From: Planctomycetaceae bacterium
Lineage (GTDB): Bacteria > Planctomycetota > Planctomycetia > Planctomycetales > Planctomycetaceae
Assembly (NCBI GenBank): GCA_017795105.1
Contig: CP051247.1
Span: 4,496,001-4,560,000 of the forward strand
DNA length: 64,000 bases
Reading direction: 5' to 3'
The notes under the pieces are model-generated. The model did no database searches. It saw nothing but the letters and a program-made list of their open reading frames with translations, and was not told where the DNA came from. Below are positions 45,980-54,681 of this stretch, piece by piece. Every line of letters starts with the position of its first letter. Position 1 is the stretch's first letter. The position numbers and the translations under genes are program-made.

Positions 45980-46771
45980 TTAATCCGCACTTAATACCGG
46001 TACGAGTTCCTTCTGCAGTCTGCTGGACGAACAGGCGAGAATCTCGTACGCATGAATGTCGATCGGGCCGCCTGTCAAATTGCTGAGAGTTCCCCCGGCT
46101 TCCTGAACGAGCACGATGCCGGCCGCCATGTCCCAAGGCTTGAGCGTGGATGACCAGAAGGCATCGAGGTGTCCTGCGGCGAGGTAAGCCAGATTCATTT
46201 CCGCCGAACCGAGCCGTTGAATAGTCTGGGCATGCGGTAGCGCCCGGATAAATCGGGCCAGAGCCGGATGATTCGGGTCGCCCGCGACCGGCAGGCTGGC
46301 AACGCACATCGCCTGCGACAATTCCGTCGTGCCGCTCACTTTCAGCGGTTTTCCGTTGCGAAAGGCTCCACAGCCTTCGGCAGCCGTGAACAGATCGTCC
46401 CGTGTGGGATCGTAGATCACGCCGATGACCATCCGTCCCTGATACTGCAAACCTATGGAGACACAGTAGTAAGGGAAGCCGTGAACGTAATTGCCGGTGC
46501 CATCGAGCGGGTCGATGATCCACACATAGTCGGCGGTCGAGGCGTTCTCGCTCAGCCCTTCTTCTCCCAGATACCCATGATCCGGGAAGGCATCGAGCAG
46601 CGTTTCGTGAATCGCTTTCTGGGCGGCGAAATCAGCTTCGGTGACCAGGTTGGACCGGCTTTTTTCGGAAACGGTGAACCGCTCCCGCCAGTCCTGCAGA
46701 ATCTCGCCGGCCTTGCGGGCTGCCAGGCTGGCCTGATCGACCATCGGTTGCCAACGTTCCGTGTCGGCCAT
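45980..46771 (-). CDS. Inositol monophosphatase family protein
   Basis: A 263-residue Mg2+-dependent phosphatase of the inositol monophosphatase / 3'(2'),5'-bisphosphate nucleotidase superfamily. Metal-site motifs are present: GEEG at about 73 (in HGYLGEEGLSEN), IDPLDGTGNYVHGFP (about 91-105, the DPxDGT signature), and the closing WDMAAGIVLVQEAGG (about 212-226). The length is typical. The sequence has DPLDGTGNY where SuhB-like enzymes usually have DPIDGTTNF, which is a tolerated change. Substrate could be myo-inositol phosphate, PAP or a sugar phosphate; sequence alone does not tell. A GGGAAAG ribosome site precedes ATG 46771. It stands between the giant genes and a dehydrogenase, on the same strand. 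Confidence 0.92.
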   Translation of the reverse strand: MADTERWQPMVDQASLAARKAGEILQDWRERFTVSEKSRSNLVTEADFAAQKAIHETLLDAFPDHGYLGEEGLSENASTADYVWIIDPLDGTGNYVHGFPYYCVSIGLQYQGRMVIGVIYDPTRDDLFTAAEGCGAFRNGKPLKVSGTTELSQAMCVASLPVAGDPNHPALARFIRALPHAQTIQRLGSAEMNLAYLAAGHLDAFWSSTLKPWDMAAGIVLVQEAGGTLSNLTGGPIDIHAYEILACSSSRLQKELVPVLSAD

Positions 46772-46914
46772 GATTTGTTCTTTCCCTGATAATTCAGCTC
46801 AGAAATACGATCTGCAATGCGAGCACACGCGTACTTACAGCCACTCCGAACGCACAGCGGGCATCCCGCGGACCGTTCGGAGTGGCCGGATTGTAGTCGA
46901 TATCGCCCGAGGCC

Positions 46915-47883
46915 TTAAGTGACCGAACACCGCAGCGGCTTACCGGCGATGCCCGCCTCGAGGTTATCGACGGCAATATTGGCCATCGCGTCGCGCGTCG
47001 ACCGGGTCGCGCTCCCGATATGCGGAGCAACGACACAATTCGGCAGGTGGAGAATCTCATCATCGACTGATGGCGGTTCCGGATCGGTCACATCCAGCCC
47101 GGCTGCGCCAATTTGTCCCGATTTTAACGCCTGAATCAGGTCGGGCTGCACGTGAATGCTGCCGCGAGCGGTGTTGATGAAGATGGCGTCCGATTTCATC
47201 CGCTCGAACGCAGCAGCGTCGAACATTCCTTGGGTTTCCTCGTTCAGATCACAGTGAACCGAAACGAAATCGGACTGTTCGAGCAGTTCTTCGAACGAGA
47301 CCCGTTTGGCGGAAAGCTCCTGCTCGGCTTCTGGTTTCGGGCTGCGTGCGGTGTAGAGGACGTTCATGTCCCAGCCGCCGTGGCAGCGTTTGGCAAACGT
47401 CTGCCCGATGCGTCCCATGCCGACGATCCCGACCGTTTTCCCTTCGAGATCCCAGCCGATATGCCCGAGCGGCTCCCAAGCTTTCCACTTGTCGTCGTGA
47501 ATGTAATCGTGCGCTTCCGTAATCCGACGTGCGGTGGCAATCAGCAGGGCGAAGGCGAGATCGGCCGTGGCGTTCGTCAGTGCGCCCGGCGTGTTGCCGA
47601 TCGAGATGCCGCGCCGTTTGGCTGCTTCGATATCGATGTTGTTGTATCCGACCGCGTACTGGCTGATGACCTTGAGCTGATCGCCCGCTGCGTCGAAGAA
47701 TTCGTCATCGACCTTTTCCGAGAGCATCGTCAGCACGCCGGCACAGCCCTGGATTCGCTTGAGAAGTTCCTCGCGAGACGGAGGCAACTCGCCTTCCCAG
47801 ATATCGGCGTCAAACTGTGAAGAAATCCGCTCCAGCCCGACGGCCGGAAACTTGCGCGTGACGAAAACTTTAGGACGTGACAT
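46915..47883 (-). CDS. D-2-hydroxyacid dehydrogenase (glyoxylate/hydroxypyruvate reductase-like)
   Basis: A 322-residue NAD(P)-dependent D-isomer-specific 2-hydroxyacid dehydrogenase. The nucleotide-binding loop GIVGMGRIGQTFAKR is at about 149-163. The catalytic triad is readable: Arg in FINTARGSIH (about 236), Glu in DVTDPEPPSVDDE (about 265), and His in VAPHIGSATR (about 283). Overall resemblance, especially PALTNATADLAFALLIATAR-like sequence early, is to the GyaR/GhrB glyoxylate and hydroxypyruvate reductase group rather than to phosphoglycerate dehydrogenase, which is longer and carries an ACT domain. Exact substrate is inference. The gap to the phosphatase gene is 143 bp on the same strand. 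Confidence 0.9.
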   Translation of the reverse strand: MSRPKVFVTRKFPAVGLERISSQFDADIWEGELPPSREELLKRIQGCAGVLTMLSEKVDDEFFDAAGDQLKVISQYAVGYNNIDIEAAKRRGISIGNTPGALTNATADLAFALLIATARRITEAHDYIHDDKWKAWEPLGHIGWDLEGKTVGIVGMGRIGQTFAKRCHGGWDMNVLYTARSPKPEAEQELSAKRVSFEELLEQSDFVSVHCDLNEETQGMFDAAAFERMKSDAIFINTARGSIHVQPDLIQALKSGQIGAAGLDVTDPEPPSVDDEILHLPNCVVAPHIGSATRSTRDAMANIAVDNLEAGIAGKPLRCSVT

Positions 47884-48295
47884 GAGCAGCTCGTTCGTGA
47901 TTTAGGGTGGAGTGTCGCGAGGAGGAGATCACGTCTCCTCAACTCCCCTCGATTGTAGAGAATCGAGCAGCGAGGCGCTAGGCACGAGGCGGCGAGCGTC
48001 CGGGATTTTTCTCAACGTTCGGGCGGCAGTATGTAGGGCAGACTTCCGTCCAATGATGGCGGCGAGTCTGTTGCGTTCCGCCCAGAGAGCCGCCTGTTTA
48101 GTTCCCTCGCCCCCCTGGGGGAGAGGGTTAGGGTGAGGGGGAAGTGCGGGTGACATGCTTCGATTAGAACGAAGGGCCGGCGACAGCCAGTGCAAATGGC
48201 GCGGCTATACATTGCAACTCGATAAGCCGTAGAGCCATGCGGATGACTCTTCAAAAAGCGAACGCCTACCGCCTAAAGCCTACCGACTCTCACAA
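47884..48295. other. Gene-free stretch with one dispersed repeat
   Basis: 412 bp between two minus-strand genes. It holds the CCCTCA-type repeat at 48101-48158 (reverse orientation). Open frames here translate the repeat and lack ribosome sites. Confidence 0.6.
48101..48158. repeat. CCCTCA-rich dispersed repeat, copy 2 (inverted)
   Basis: Its reverse complement matches 12854-12923 from GCATGTCACCCGCA to CGAGGGAAC, but with about two hexamers instead of four. The CCCCC/GGGGG hairpin is retained. Confidence 0.8.
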
Positions 48296-49687
48296 TCACC
48301 GACTTGCGGTCGTCTGCGTGCTGCTCAGGTTCAAATGGCCGTAAAGCGTTTCGCCATTTCGCAGGATGAAGAACTTGAGCGGGTTGAACGTCTTCAGCTG
48401 GGGGTGATCGAGAACGTAGTCGATGTTCTCGGTGTTGACCGTTTCCCAGACATGCAGGCCGACAAGAACATCGCCCTGGCGGATTCCGTTTGCCGCGGCA
48501 GGAGAGCCGGGACGGACATTTACAACCTGCATTCCCCCCCGATAGCGCGGAGAGAGTCGTTTCTTCGAGGAGCCCGTCATTTCCTCGAGCTGCATTCCGA
48601 GCACATCCCAGGCTTCCGAGCCGTTGAAGGCTACGGGCTGAGCCGACGGCTGGGTGGGCGTTTCGACGCCGCTGGCGAATTGACGGGACGACAGACGCGA
48701 CAGCGTCAGCATCAGTTCCTGTTCCTCCGACCCGCGTCGGATCAGAACCGGAACGTTATCTGAAGTCTGCAGACCGAGCAGGGAACGTTCCAGGTCCACG
48801 CGGTCTTCGATATGCGTCTGGCCGATGCGAACAATGACATCGCCATTCTGGAAACCGGCCGATTCGCTCGGGCTGCCGCTCTTGACGTTGTCGACCACGA
48901 GCTGCAGGCTGTCCGGAGTCTTCACGTCCCGCGTGAGCAGTCCGTGGTATTTGTGCTCCAGAGTTTCGACGCTCAGCAGGCGGGCGATCTGCTCGCGTGC
49001 GTCGTCGATCGGAATCGCAAAGCCAATTCGCTGGGCCCCGGCTCGGATGGCGACATTAATTCCAATCACTTCGCCGTCGAGATTCAGCAGCGGACCGCCG
49101 GAATTGCCCGGGTTGATGCTGGCATCGGTCTGGATGAGATTTCGATACTGCTGCTCTTCGTTCACTTCAACGTCGCGAGACAGCGAGCTGATGATGCCCG
49201 AAGTGACTGTGTGTACGTAACCGAAAGCGTTGCCGACGGCGATCACGGTTTCTCCGACCATCAGGTCCGAGGAGGTTCCAATCGTCATCACGTCGAGCTT
49301 TGGATTGCCATCGATTTTGATGATGGCCAGATCGTGAGCGCGATCGAAGGCGACCACGTGAGCGGAATAGCGGCTCGAATCGCAAAGGGAAACTTCCAGC
49401 GAGTCGACACCGGCGATCACGTGATTATTGGTGACCACGTAGCCCCGTTCATCGAGAACGATACCGGTGCCCATGCCGTTGATCTTGCCACGATTCGTCT
49501 TGCCGAAAATCGAGTTCGACTCGTCCGACGACTTCTCGGTGTGAATATTCACAACCGCAGTCTGGGCCCGTTTAACCGCTTTCACGAGCGGAGTTTCCCT
49601 CAGCGATGAAGCATCACTGGAAAGGGGAGACAGCAATTGACAGAAGAGACCGACTGCCAATCCGGTTGCAAATAGTAGATTCTTCAT
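48296..49687 (-). CDS. HtrA/Deg-family serine protease with two PDZ domains
   Basis: A 463-residue exported trypsin-like protease for periplasmic protein quality control. A signal peptide covers residues 1-26. The full catalytic triad is present: H89 in YVVTNNHVIAG, D119 in AHDLAIIKID, and S196 in INPGNSGGPLL. Two PDZ domains follow, at about 255-335 (PSESAGFQNGDVIVRIGQT) and about 360-450 (GMQVVNVRPGSPAAANGIRQ, then GDVLVGLHVW), which bind substrates and control activity. The long loop between TEKSSDESNSIFGKTNRG and the His strand resembles the LA loop of DegP-like proteins. It is the active counterpart to the degenerate homologue at 33445. No regulatory site is obvious. Confidence 0.94.
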   Translation of the reverse strand: MKNLLFATGLAVGLFCQLLSPLSSDASSLRETPLVKAVKRAQTAVVNIHTEKSSDESNSIFGKTNRGKINGMGTGIVLDERGYVVTNNHVIAGVDSLEVSLCDSSRYSAHVVAFDRAHDLAIIKIDGNPKLDVMTIGTSSDLMVGETVIAVGNAFGYVHTVTSGIISSLSRDVEVNEEQQYRNLIQTDASINPGNSGGPLLNLDGEVIGINVAIRAGAQRIGFAIPIDDAREQIARLLSVETLEHKYHGLLTRDVKTPDSLQLVVDNVKSGSPSESAGFQNGDVIVRIGQTHIEDRVDLERSLLGLQTSDNVPVLIRRGSEEQELMLTLSRLSSRQFASGVETPTQPSAQPVAFNGSEAWDVLGMQLEEMTGSSKKRLSPRYRGGMQVVNVRPGSPAAANGIRQGDVLVGLHVWETVNTENIDYVLDHPQLKTFNPLKFFILRNGETLYGHLNLSSTQTTASR

Positions 49688-50054
49688 GCGTCAATTCTGT
49701 CTCAGGTGCGTGTCGCCGGTATTGAGAGGCGGCTTTTCGATCGAACGCATGGTTCGCTGCGGCGACGAAGTCGGTTTTCGGGTCGGAAAACCGGTCGACG
49801 ACGCAGATCGAGCGCAGCACGTGCTGTCATCAATCCCCGCAAAGGGACTACACGCGCACCTCCATATCCTGATAGCCAGAATCGGCACAGACGTGCGAAC
49901 CGCTTGAAAGCCCGGTTCGGACGGCTCAAAGTTTACCCAGTCCCTACCAGTGCGAAACTGGTTAAGTTGCGCCGCGGAATCCGGGCTTTTTTTCGCACCC
50001 GCCCGGATTCGTCTGAAGTCGACGATGAACTCCGAAATGCCCTGGTTGGAACCA
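49688..50054. other. Gene-free stretch
   Basis: 367 bp after the ComF-like gene and before htrA on the minus strand. One hairpin is visible near 49978-50009, where AATCCGGGC pairs with GCCCGGATT around a T-rich loop; it could end the ComF transcript but lacks a trailing T run. Confidence 0.45.
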
Positions 50055-50816
50055 CTATCGTCCCACAGCGCGGGCGAGAACGGCTACGCCGACCAGCTCG
50101 CAACGGGCTTGTTTCAAAGCCTGAGCACAGGCATGAGCAGTCGCCCCCGTGGTCAGGATGTCGTCGACCAGAAGAACTCTTTGTCCGTGAAGCCGCCCCG
50201 GGGATCGGCAGCTGAAGGCATCCTGGACGTTCTTGCGACGGTTCGACGGACTCAAGAGATGCTGACGTTCAATCCGACGACGCTGACGTAAAGCCGTCGA
50301 TCTGCACGGAATCTGCAGACGACTCGCCAGAAATCGGGCCACGGTTTCGTTCGGGTGAGTCTTGCGGCGAAAGCGGCTGCTCCAGTGCATGGGAACGGGG
50401 ACGACGGCATCGCAGCCGAGGGATCGCAATTCGTCTGCTCGTTCCTCCCAGAGACAATGGGCCAGGAAACGAGCCGTCGGCTGGAAGTGGGGCAGTTTGC
50501 AACGCGTGCAGAGTTCACGCAATCTTTTCGCATACATCCCGTAGGCGATCACTTTTTTGCAGCTCGCTGGCAGATTACTGCAATGGGGACAGCCGTCTTC
50601 AGTCGATGCGTACGGCCCCGACTCGGCTCCACATTTCTGACAGGGATGCTGAATTGCTGGCGGAAGTTCGTCGCGGCACGAACTGCAAATCGAATCGGCC
50701 AGTGCCCCGGGCGGCACATCTCGTCGACAAAGGACGCACTCGGGCGGAAACGCGAAATCGGTGAGTCGGGTTCCCGCCTGTTGCACGCGCAATTTAAGAT
50801 TCGGAGCGACCACCAC
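50055..50816 (-). CDS. ComF family protein (phosphoribosyltransferase-like)
   Basis: A 253-residue cytoplasmic protein. The N-terminal part has a zinc-binding double zinc ribbon with four CxxC pairs: CVLC (about 34), CSSC (about 51), CQKC (about 67) and CPHC (about 83). The C-terminal part is a phosphoribosyltransferase fold with the PRPP-binding motif VLLVDDILTTGATAHACAQA near residues 211-230. This is the ComFC/GntX arrangement; in naturally competent bacteria ComFC assists DNA uptake. A role in transformation here is inference. The gene starts 15 bp after the stop of the ACT-domain gene, suggesting a two-gene operon. Confidence 0.9.
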   Translation of the reverse strand: MVVAPNLKLRVQQAGTRLTDFAFPPECVLCRRDVPPGALADSICSSCRDELPPAIQHPCQKCGAESGPYASTEDGCPHCSNLPASCKKVIAYGMYAKRLRELCTRCKLPHFQPTARFLAHCLWEERADELRSLGCDAVVPVPMHWSSRFRRKTHPNETVARFLASRLQIPCRSTALRQRRRIERQHLLSPSNRRKNVQDAFSCRSPGRLHGQRVLLVDDILTTGATAHACAQALKQARCELVGVAVLARAVGR

Positions 50817-50831
50817 CGGCGACTCCGTATT

Positions 50832-51428
50832 CTAGCGGAGCGGATCAGGCAGATTGCGAGCGTAATTCCGTAATGCCGGATTGGCATCGGCTCCGCCGCG
50901 GTAAAACTCGTCTTCCTCGATCAGCGAAACGACCAGACCGTTCAGCGAGCCGAACGTTTCGAGTTCGGAGACCAGCTCAGCGAGGTCGACATTCGGCGGC
51001 ACGGTGACATTCATCACCATGCAGAAGGTCTCTGCGGAATCGGGCACGGCCGAGAGCGACTCGATCGAAATCATCTGCTCCGCCAGCATGCCGCTGATCA
51101 CACGCACCACTCCGGGAGCATCGTGGCCGGACACGGTGAGGAAGAACGACTGCCCGATCACGGTTTCTTCGAAGTCCTCATCGGCGATTTCACGAATCAT
51201 GACCTTCATGTCATAGAAACGCCCCGCCTGAACCAGATGATCGCGGATCACGTCCTGAGTCCGGTGATCCGGAAACCGGGCCGCAATCGTCATGGTAAAC
51301 AGACCATTCACAATCGACTGTGAGGCATGCTGCATATTTCCGCCGAGTTCGCCCAGGGCCGTGGTGACGGCCGGGAGGACGCCGCAGTGATTCTGCGAAG
51401 CCAGCGTAATAAAGTAGGTGTTGGGCAT
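50832..51428 (-). CDS. Two-ACT-domain protein (GcvR-like)
   Basis: A 198-residue protein made of two ACT domains, at about 5-85 (YFITLASQNHCGVLPAVTTA) and about 95-175 (FFLTVSGHDAPGVVRVISGM). Each has the beta-alpha-beta-beta-alpha-beta pattern with the Gly between the first strand and helix where amino acids bind. The overall plan matches the glycine-cleavage regulator GcvR and related amino-acid-sensing proteins. No DNA-binding domain is present, so it would act through a partner or as a sensor. It is the first gene of an apparent operon with the ComF-like gene. The actual ligand is unknown. Confidence 0.85.
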   Translation of the reverse strand: MPNTYFITLASQNHCGVLPAVTTALGELGGNMQHASQSIVNGLFTMTIAARFPDHRTQDVIRDHLVQAGRFYDMKVMIREIADEDFEETVIGQSFFLTVSGHDAPGVVRVISGMLAEQMISIESLSAVPDSAETFCMVMNVTVPPNVDLAELVSELETFGSLNGLVVSLIEEDEFYRGGADANPALRNYARNLPDPLR

Positions 51429-52002
51429 TGCGTTCTTTCGTCGGTTGAGCGGCAGTTGGCCAGAATGAAAGGCAAATCCTGTACCTTCTGACCTGAAGAG
51501 GCATTCGAATCGTCGAATGCACAGCCTTGCGACAGTCCTTTGTCCAGTCTCAAAGCGGTAAGTTCACTGGGGAGGAGCAGACGTCCCTGAAGGTGAAATC
51601 TGGTCACAAATTAGCATCTCATCGGAGTTCGTCAATATGAAGATTGGAGACGTTTTGATAGAAAATGGCCGGAATCGGCGGAAATCCCATGAATCATTGG
51701 CGCAAACTCTTCGTTGCTCGACCTGTCGGCCTTCAAAAAGCTCGCGATCTGAACGTAACATCTCACGCTCTCGGAGGATCCGGGGAGAAAATGATCGGAA
51801 TTCTCTGATCAGTATATCTCCTGAGACACATGGAGCGTGAGATAAAACGGGAGAATTTGTCGACTCAGTGCACAGTTCTGCACACGATGTAGGCGAGCCG
51901 CTGACAATCGGCTATCGTGGTCTTCTCCCTTCCGGGGCTGAACGAACGATGCTTTTCACTGACGCATTCGCGATGAACACCGAAGACTGAAAAGAGGTCA
52001 AC
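51429..52002. other. Divergent gap with a structured element
   Basis: 574 bp between divergent genes. It contains the long inverted repeat at 51761-51842. A + strand frame of 67 codons at 51637 has no ribosome site and random composition. Confidence 0.5.
51761..51842. other. Nested inverted repeat, possible structured RNA or regulator site
   Basis: TCTCACGCTC (51761-51770) and GAGCGTGAGA (51833-51842) are perfect 10-bp arms. Inside, CTCGGAGGA can pair with TCTCCTGAG (eight of nine positions, with G-T pairs). In the centre TGATC and GATCA enclose a 10-base loop. The stack of three helices over 82 bp is more than expected by chance. No known RNA family is recognised and direction is unknown. 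Confidence 0.35.
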
Positions 52003-53202
52003 GTGCTGACACGATATGTTTCTCTGGCGATTCTCGTTGTGTTGCTCGTCGTACTGGGCGGCACGTTCATTCGAGTCATCGTGCCGTTTCTGCTCCCGTT
52101 GTTCCTGGCCGCCGTCGTGGCCCTGATCGCCAATCCGTTTTACCGCTATTTTCTGGGGCGAACCGGAGACCGGCCGCGAGTTGCTGCCGGGCTGGCAACT
52201 GGCGGGCTGGTGATGGCCATCATCGTTCCCATTTTCGTCGGCGTCACCATCGGGGCGCTGCAAATGTTCGATGTCGCCGAGCGAATCTTCAGCGATGCCC
52301 CGATTCGGAAAGCTGTCGAGGAGATTAAGGCTGGAGAAATCTACGAAACAGTCGTCGTCCAGCTTGAGCGGCTCTTTCCTCTCGTCGGCCCGAACGAAGG
52401 AGAATTGACCGAGGAGCAGCTGGCCGAACTCCGCGAGCAGCGACTGCATCAACGGGCGGAAGAATTGCGGGTCAGTACACAGAACGCGATTCGGCGGCTC
52501 GCGATCGCCACGCTCAGTCCCGGAACAGCGATGACCACCGTGGATGTCGCGGCCAAGTTCGGCTGGATGCTCATGAGCCTGCTCACGTTCATCATTGCTC
52601 TGTATTACTTCTTCTTCGAGGGGCCCAAGCTGATCGAATATGCCATTGAGCTGACGCCAGTAAACGTGGCCCATCAGCGGACTCTCTTCGATGAGTTTGG
52701 CAAGGCGATTCGAGCCGTGGTTACCGCGACACTTCTGGCCGCGGTCGCGCAGGGGCTGGCGACATCACTGGCGCTCTGGGCACTCGGATTTCACCACTTC
52801 TTCCTGTTTACCATTGTCGCCACGTTTGCCGCTCTGATCCCGCTGGCCGGCACGTGGCTGGTGTGGCTCCCTTGCGCCATCTACCTGTTCTACATCGGAT
52901 CCTGGGGTTGGGCCCTGATGCTTTGCGTGTACGGCTTCGCCGTTGTCGGCACGCTCGATAACGTGATTCGAGCTTACGTGCTTCACTCCGACGCCAAGCT
53001 GCATCCGCTGCTCGCTTTCGTGAGTGTACTCGGCGGTCTGCAGGTTATGGGGCTCTGGGGCGTGTTTATCGCCCCGGTTGTCGCCTGCTGCCTGTATGCC
53101 CTCATCCGCATCTTCAACGAAGAACTGGTCGAATTGACGCGGACGCAGAAAGAACTCAAGGACGCTCAATCGGGGGAAACAGTGACGCCGGTGGCGACCT
53201 GA
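52003..53202 (+). CDS. AI-2E family transporter (PerM-like permease)
   Basis: A 399-residue integral membrane protein starting at GTG 52003, with AAGAGG six bases upstream. About eight helices: two at the N-terminus (6-26, 27-45), one near 63-87, an extended soluble loop (about 90-185 with a charged segment GPNEGELTEEQLAELREQRL), then five in the second half (MLMSLLTFIIALYYFFFEGP, VTATLLAAVAQGLATSLALW, and others). The family hallmark segments near the end are ALIPLAGTWLVWLPCAIYLF and LHPLLAFVSVLGGLQVMGLW, followed by GVFIAPVVAC. Members export small molecules or act as Na+/H+ antiporters; the actual substrate is unknown. Confidence 0.9.
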   Translation: MLTRYVSLAILVVLLVVLGGTFIRVIVPFLLPLFLAAVVALIANPFYRYFLGRTGDRPRVAAGLATGGLVMAIIVPIFVGVTIGALQMFDVAERIFSDAPIRKAVEEIKAGEIYETVVVQLERLFPLVGPNEGELTEEQLAELREQRLHQRAEELRVSTQNAIRRLAIATLSPGTAMTTVDVAAKFGWMLMSLLTFIIALYYFFFEGPKLIEYAIELTPVNVAHQRTLFDEFGKAIRAVVTATLLAAVAQGLATSLALWALGFHHFFLFTIVATFAALIPLAGTWLVWLPCAIYLFYIGSWGWALMLCVYGFAVVGTLDNVIRAYVLHSDAKLHPLLAFVSVLGGLQVMGLWGVFIAPVVACCLYALIRIFNEELVELTRTQKELKDAQSGETVTPVAT

Positions 53203-53226
53203 GCAGACCGGCGTCAGCGGGATAAC

Positions 53227-53270
53227 TCGCCCATGGCGCGGCCTCTTGTGACTCTGTCACCCATGGGCGA
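53227..53270. terminator. Hairpin between convergent genes
   Basis: TCGCCCATGG (53227-53236) pairs with CCATGGGCGA (53261-53270), with a second small stem GTGAC/GTCAC inside. It lies between the AI-2E gene stop and the convergent gene stop at 53279, where a shared terminator is expected, though no T run follows. Confidence 0.45.
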
Positions 53271-53278
53271 TTCCAGAA

Positions 53279-54640
53279 CTATTTCTTCTCGAACCCGAGT
53301 CCCTGTCCGTTGAGCTCGCCGGTTTGCACGGTTCCGTCGGAGACGTTGAACATGCCCGGATAGTCGTCGGCCCATTCCGCGTTCGGAGCAGGGCAGTACT
53401 GCCGACCGTTGCCTTCAATCGCCGCGACACCCGGAATGCGGGCGGCAAGCGATGCCGAGTGCAGGAAGCTGAAGCCCGGGCAGGTTAAATCCTGCACGCA
53501 GAGGAACATATTCTTCTTCTGGGCGGCGGCGGAAAGCAGCAGCGTTTCTGTCTGCCCTTTGCATGCTTTGAAGGCCACGCCGGTGTAGCCGAGCTTCTCG
53601 GCATCGTGCAGTGATTCCTGATTGATCAGCGACTCGTCAATCACAACCGGTTTGATGGCGGCTGCCTGATGCATGCGATTGTCGGGGAATTTCTTCAGAT
53701 CGCGATGCGTCGGCTGCTCGATGTACTGCACCCGATCGAACGCGCCCGGCGACTTCTCCTGAATCCCTTTCAGGAAGTCGAGCACGTATTCGACGTTCTT
53801 GCACTTCTCGTTGAAGTCGAGGGAGTAGAACCACTCTTCGCAGCCTCGTTCCTTCTGTGCGACTTCTGAGATGGCGTCGATCTCGACGACGCGGTCGATA
53901 TCCCAGGCCAGATCGTCGCCATTGAGTTTGATCTTTAGATGTGTGAGTCCATCGGCGAGGATCCACTCCGACAGCGTTTCCGGCAACCCGTCGTTAATCC
54001 GCTCCGGAATGTCGGCGTCCTTCAACGGGTCGACGGCACCCACGAGGTGATACAGCGGCAGCGTCGTTTTCGGTTCACGGGAGGTGTATTGATCGAGATA
54101 CTCGCCTTTGAAGTCGTCGCCGAGGTAGTGCGACAGGTCATGGTTCATGTATTCCGATGAGAGCACATTGAACGAACTCTGACCGTGCAGGCGTCCGTAG
54201 CCATCGTGCACAGCGGCATCGAGCGGGCTGTTGGCAACGAGCTGGGCGAGAACCGGAATCGCTTCAGGCATATCGAGTTCAGAGATCGTGCCGGCGGCGA
54301 TCTGCTCGTACTGCTCGATGAGAGCGAGCATCAGATCGATCGGATGTCCAAATTCTTTCAGGTCCACTGCTGCGACAGCCGTTCGTTCTGCCAGAAGTTT
54401 CATCGCCTTCTCGGCGGCTGGCGGTTCGGTGACCTGCGAAGGCCAGGCCCAGACGTTGCCGAGCGGCATACTGCCGTGACCAATCGCCCGGGTTCCATCG
54501 CGGCCTTCGAGCTCGACTTCAACGTTAATCAAGTCAGTCTGAGTGACGGTTCGGCCTCCGAACTTCAGCGGAGCTCGGAAGGGGACAGGCTGGAAGGTGA
54601 CATCGGCTCGGACAATACGGGCATCGCGGGGGTTAGTCAT
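53279..54640 (-). CDS. Enolase-superfamily enzyme (mandelate racemase/muconate lactonizing type)
   Basis: A 453-residue enzyme of the enolase superfamily. The two-lysine geometry of the muconate-lactonizing/dipeptide-epimerase subgroup is visible: K236 and K238 in HLKIKLNGDD, and K358 in VAFKACKGQ on the opposite side. Metal ligands are D275 (SLDFNEKC), E308 (QYIEQPTHR) and D335 (VVIDESL). An N-terminal capping domain covers about residues 1-150. The protein is longer than typical dipeptide epimerases (about 350-370), with extra sequence around 150-230. The reaction cannot be fixed from sequence: racemisation, epimerisation or cycloisomerisation are all possible. It follows the beta-propeller gene closely (41 bp), and both follow a CtpA-like protease gene. 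Confidence 0.88.
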   Translation of the reverse strand: MTNPRDARIVRADVTFQPVPFRAPLKFGGRTVTQTDLINVEVELEGRDGTRAIGHGSMPLGNVWAWPSQVTEPPAAEKAMKLLAERTAVAAVDLKEFGHPIDLMLALIEQYEQIAAGTISELDMPEAIPVLAQLVANSPLDAAVHDGYGRLHGQSSFNVLSSEYMNHDLSHYLGDDFKGEYLDQYTSREPKTTLPLYHLVGAVDPLKDADIPERINDGLPETLSEWILADGLTHLKIKLNGDDLAWDIDRVVEIDAISEVAQKERGCEEWFYSLDFNEKCKNVEYVLDFLKGIQEKSPGAFDRVQYIEQPTHRDLKKFPDNRMHQAAAIKPVVIDESLINQESLHDAEKLGYTGVAFKACKGQTETLLLSAAAQKKNMFLCVQDLTCPGFSFLHSASLAARIPGVAAIEGNGRQYCPAPNAEWADDYPGMFNVSDGTVQTGELNGQGLGFEKK

Positions 54641-54681
54641 TCGTTGTGTCTTCCCTTGGCAGGTTCACGCAGGAGGGGAGG

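Noticed and set aside
51637..51840. 67-codon + strand frame in the gap before the AI-2E gene
   Set aside because: No ribosome site, Ser/Arg-rich random composition, and it crosses the inverted repeat.
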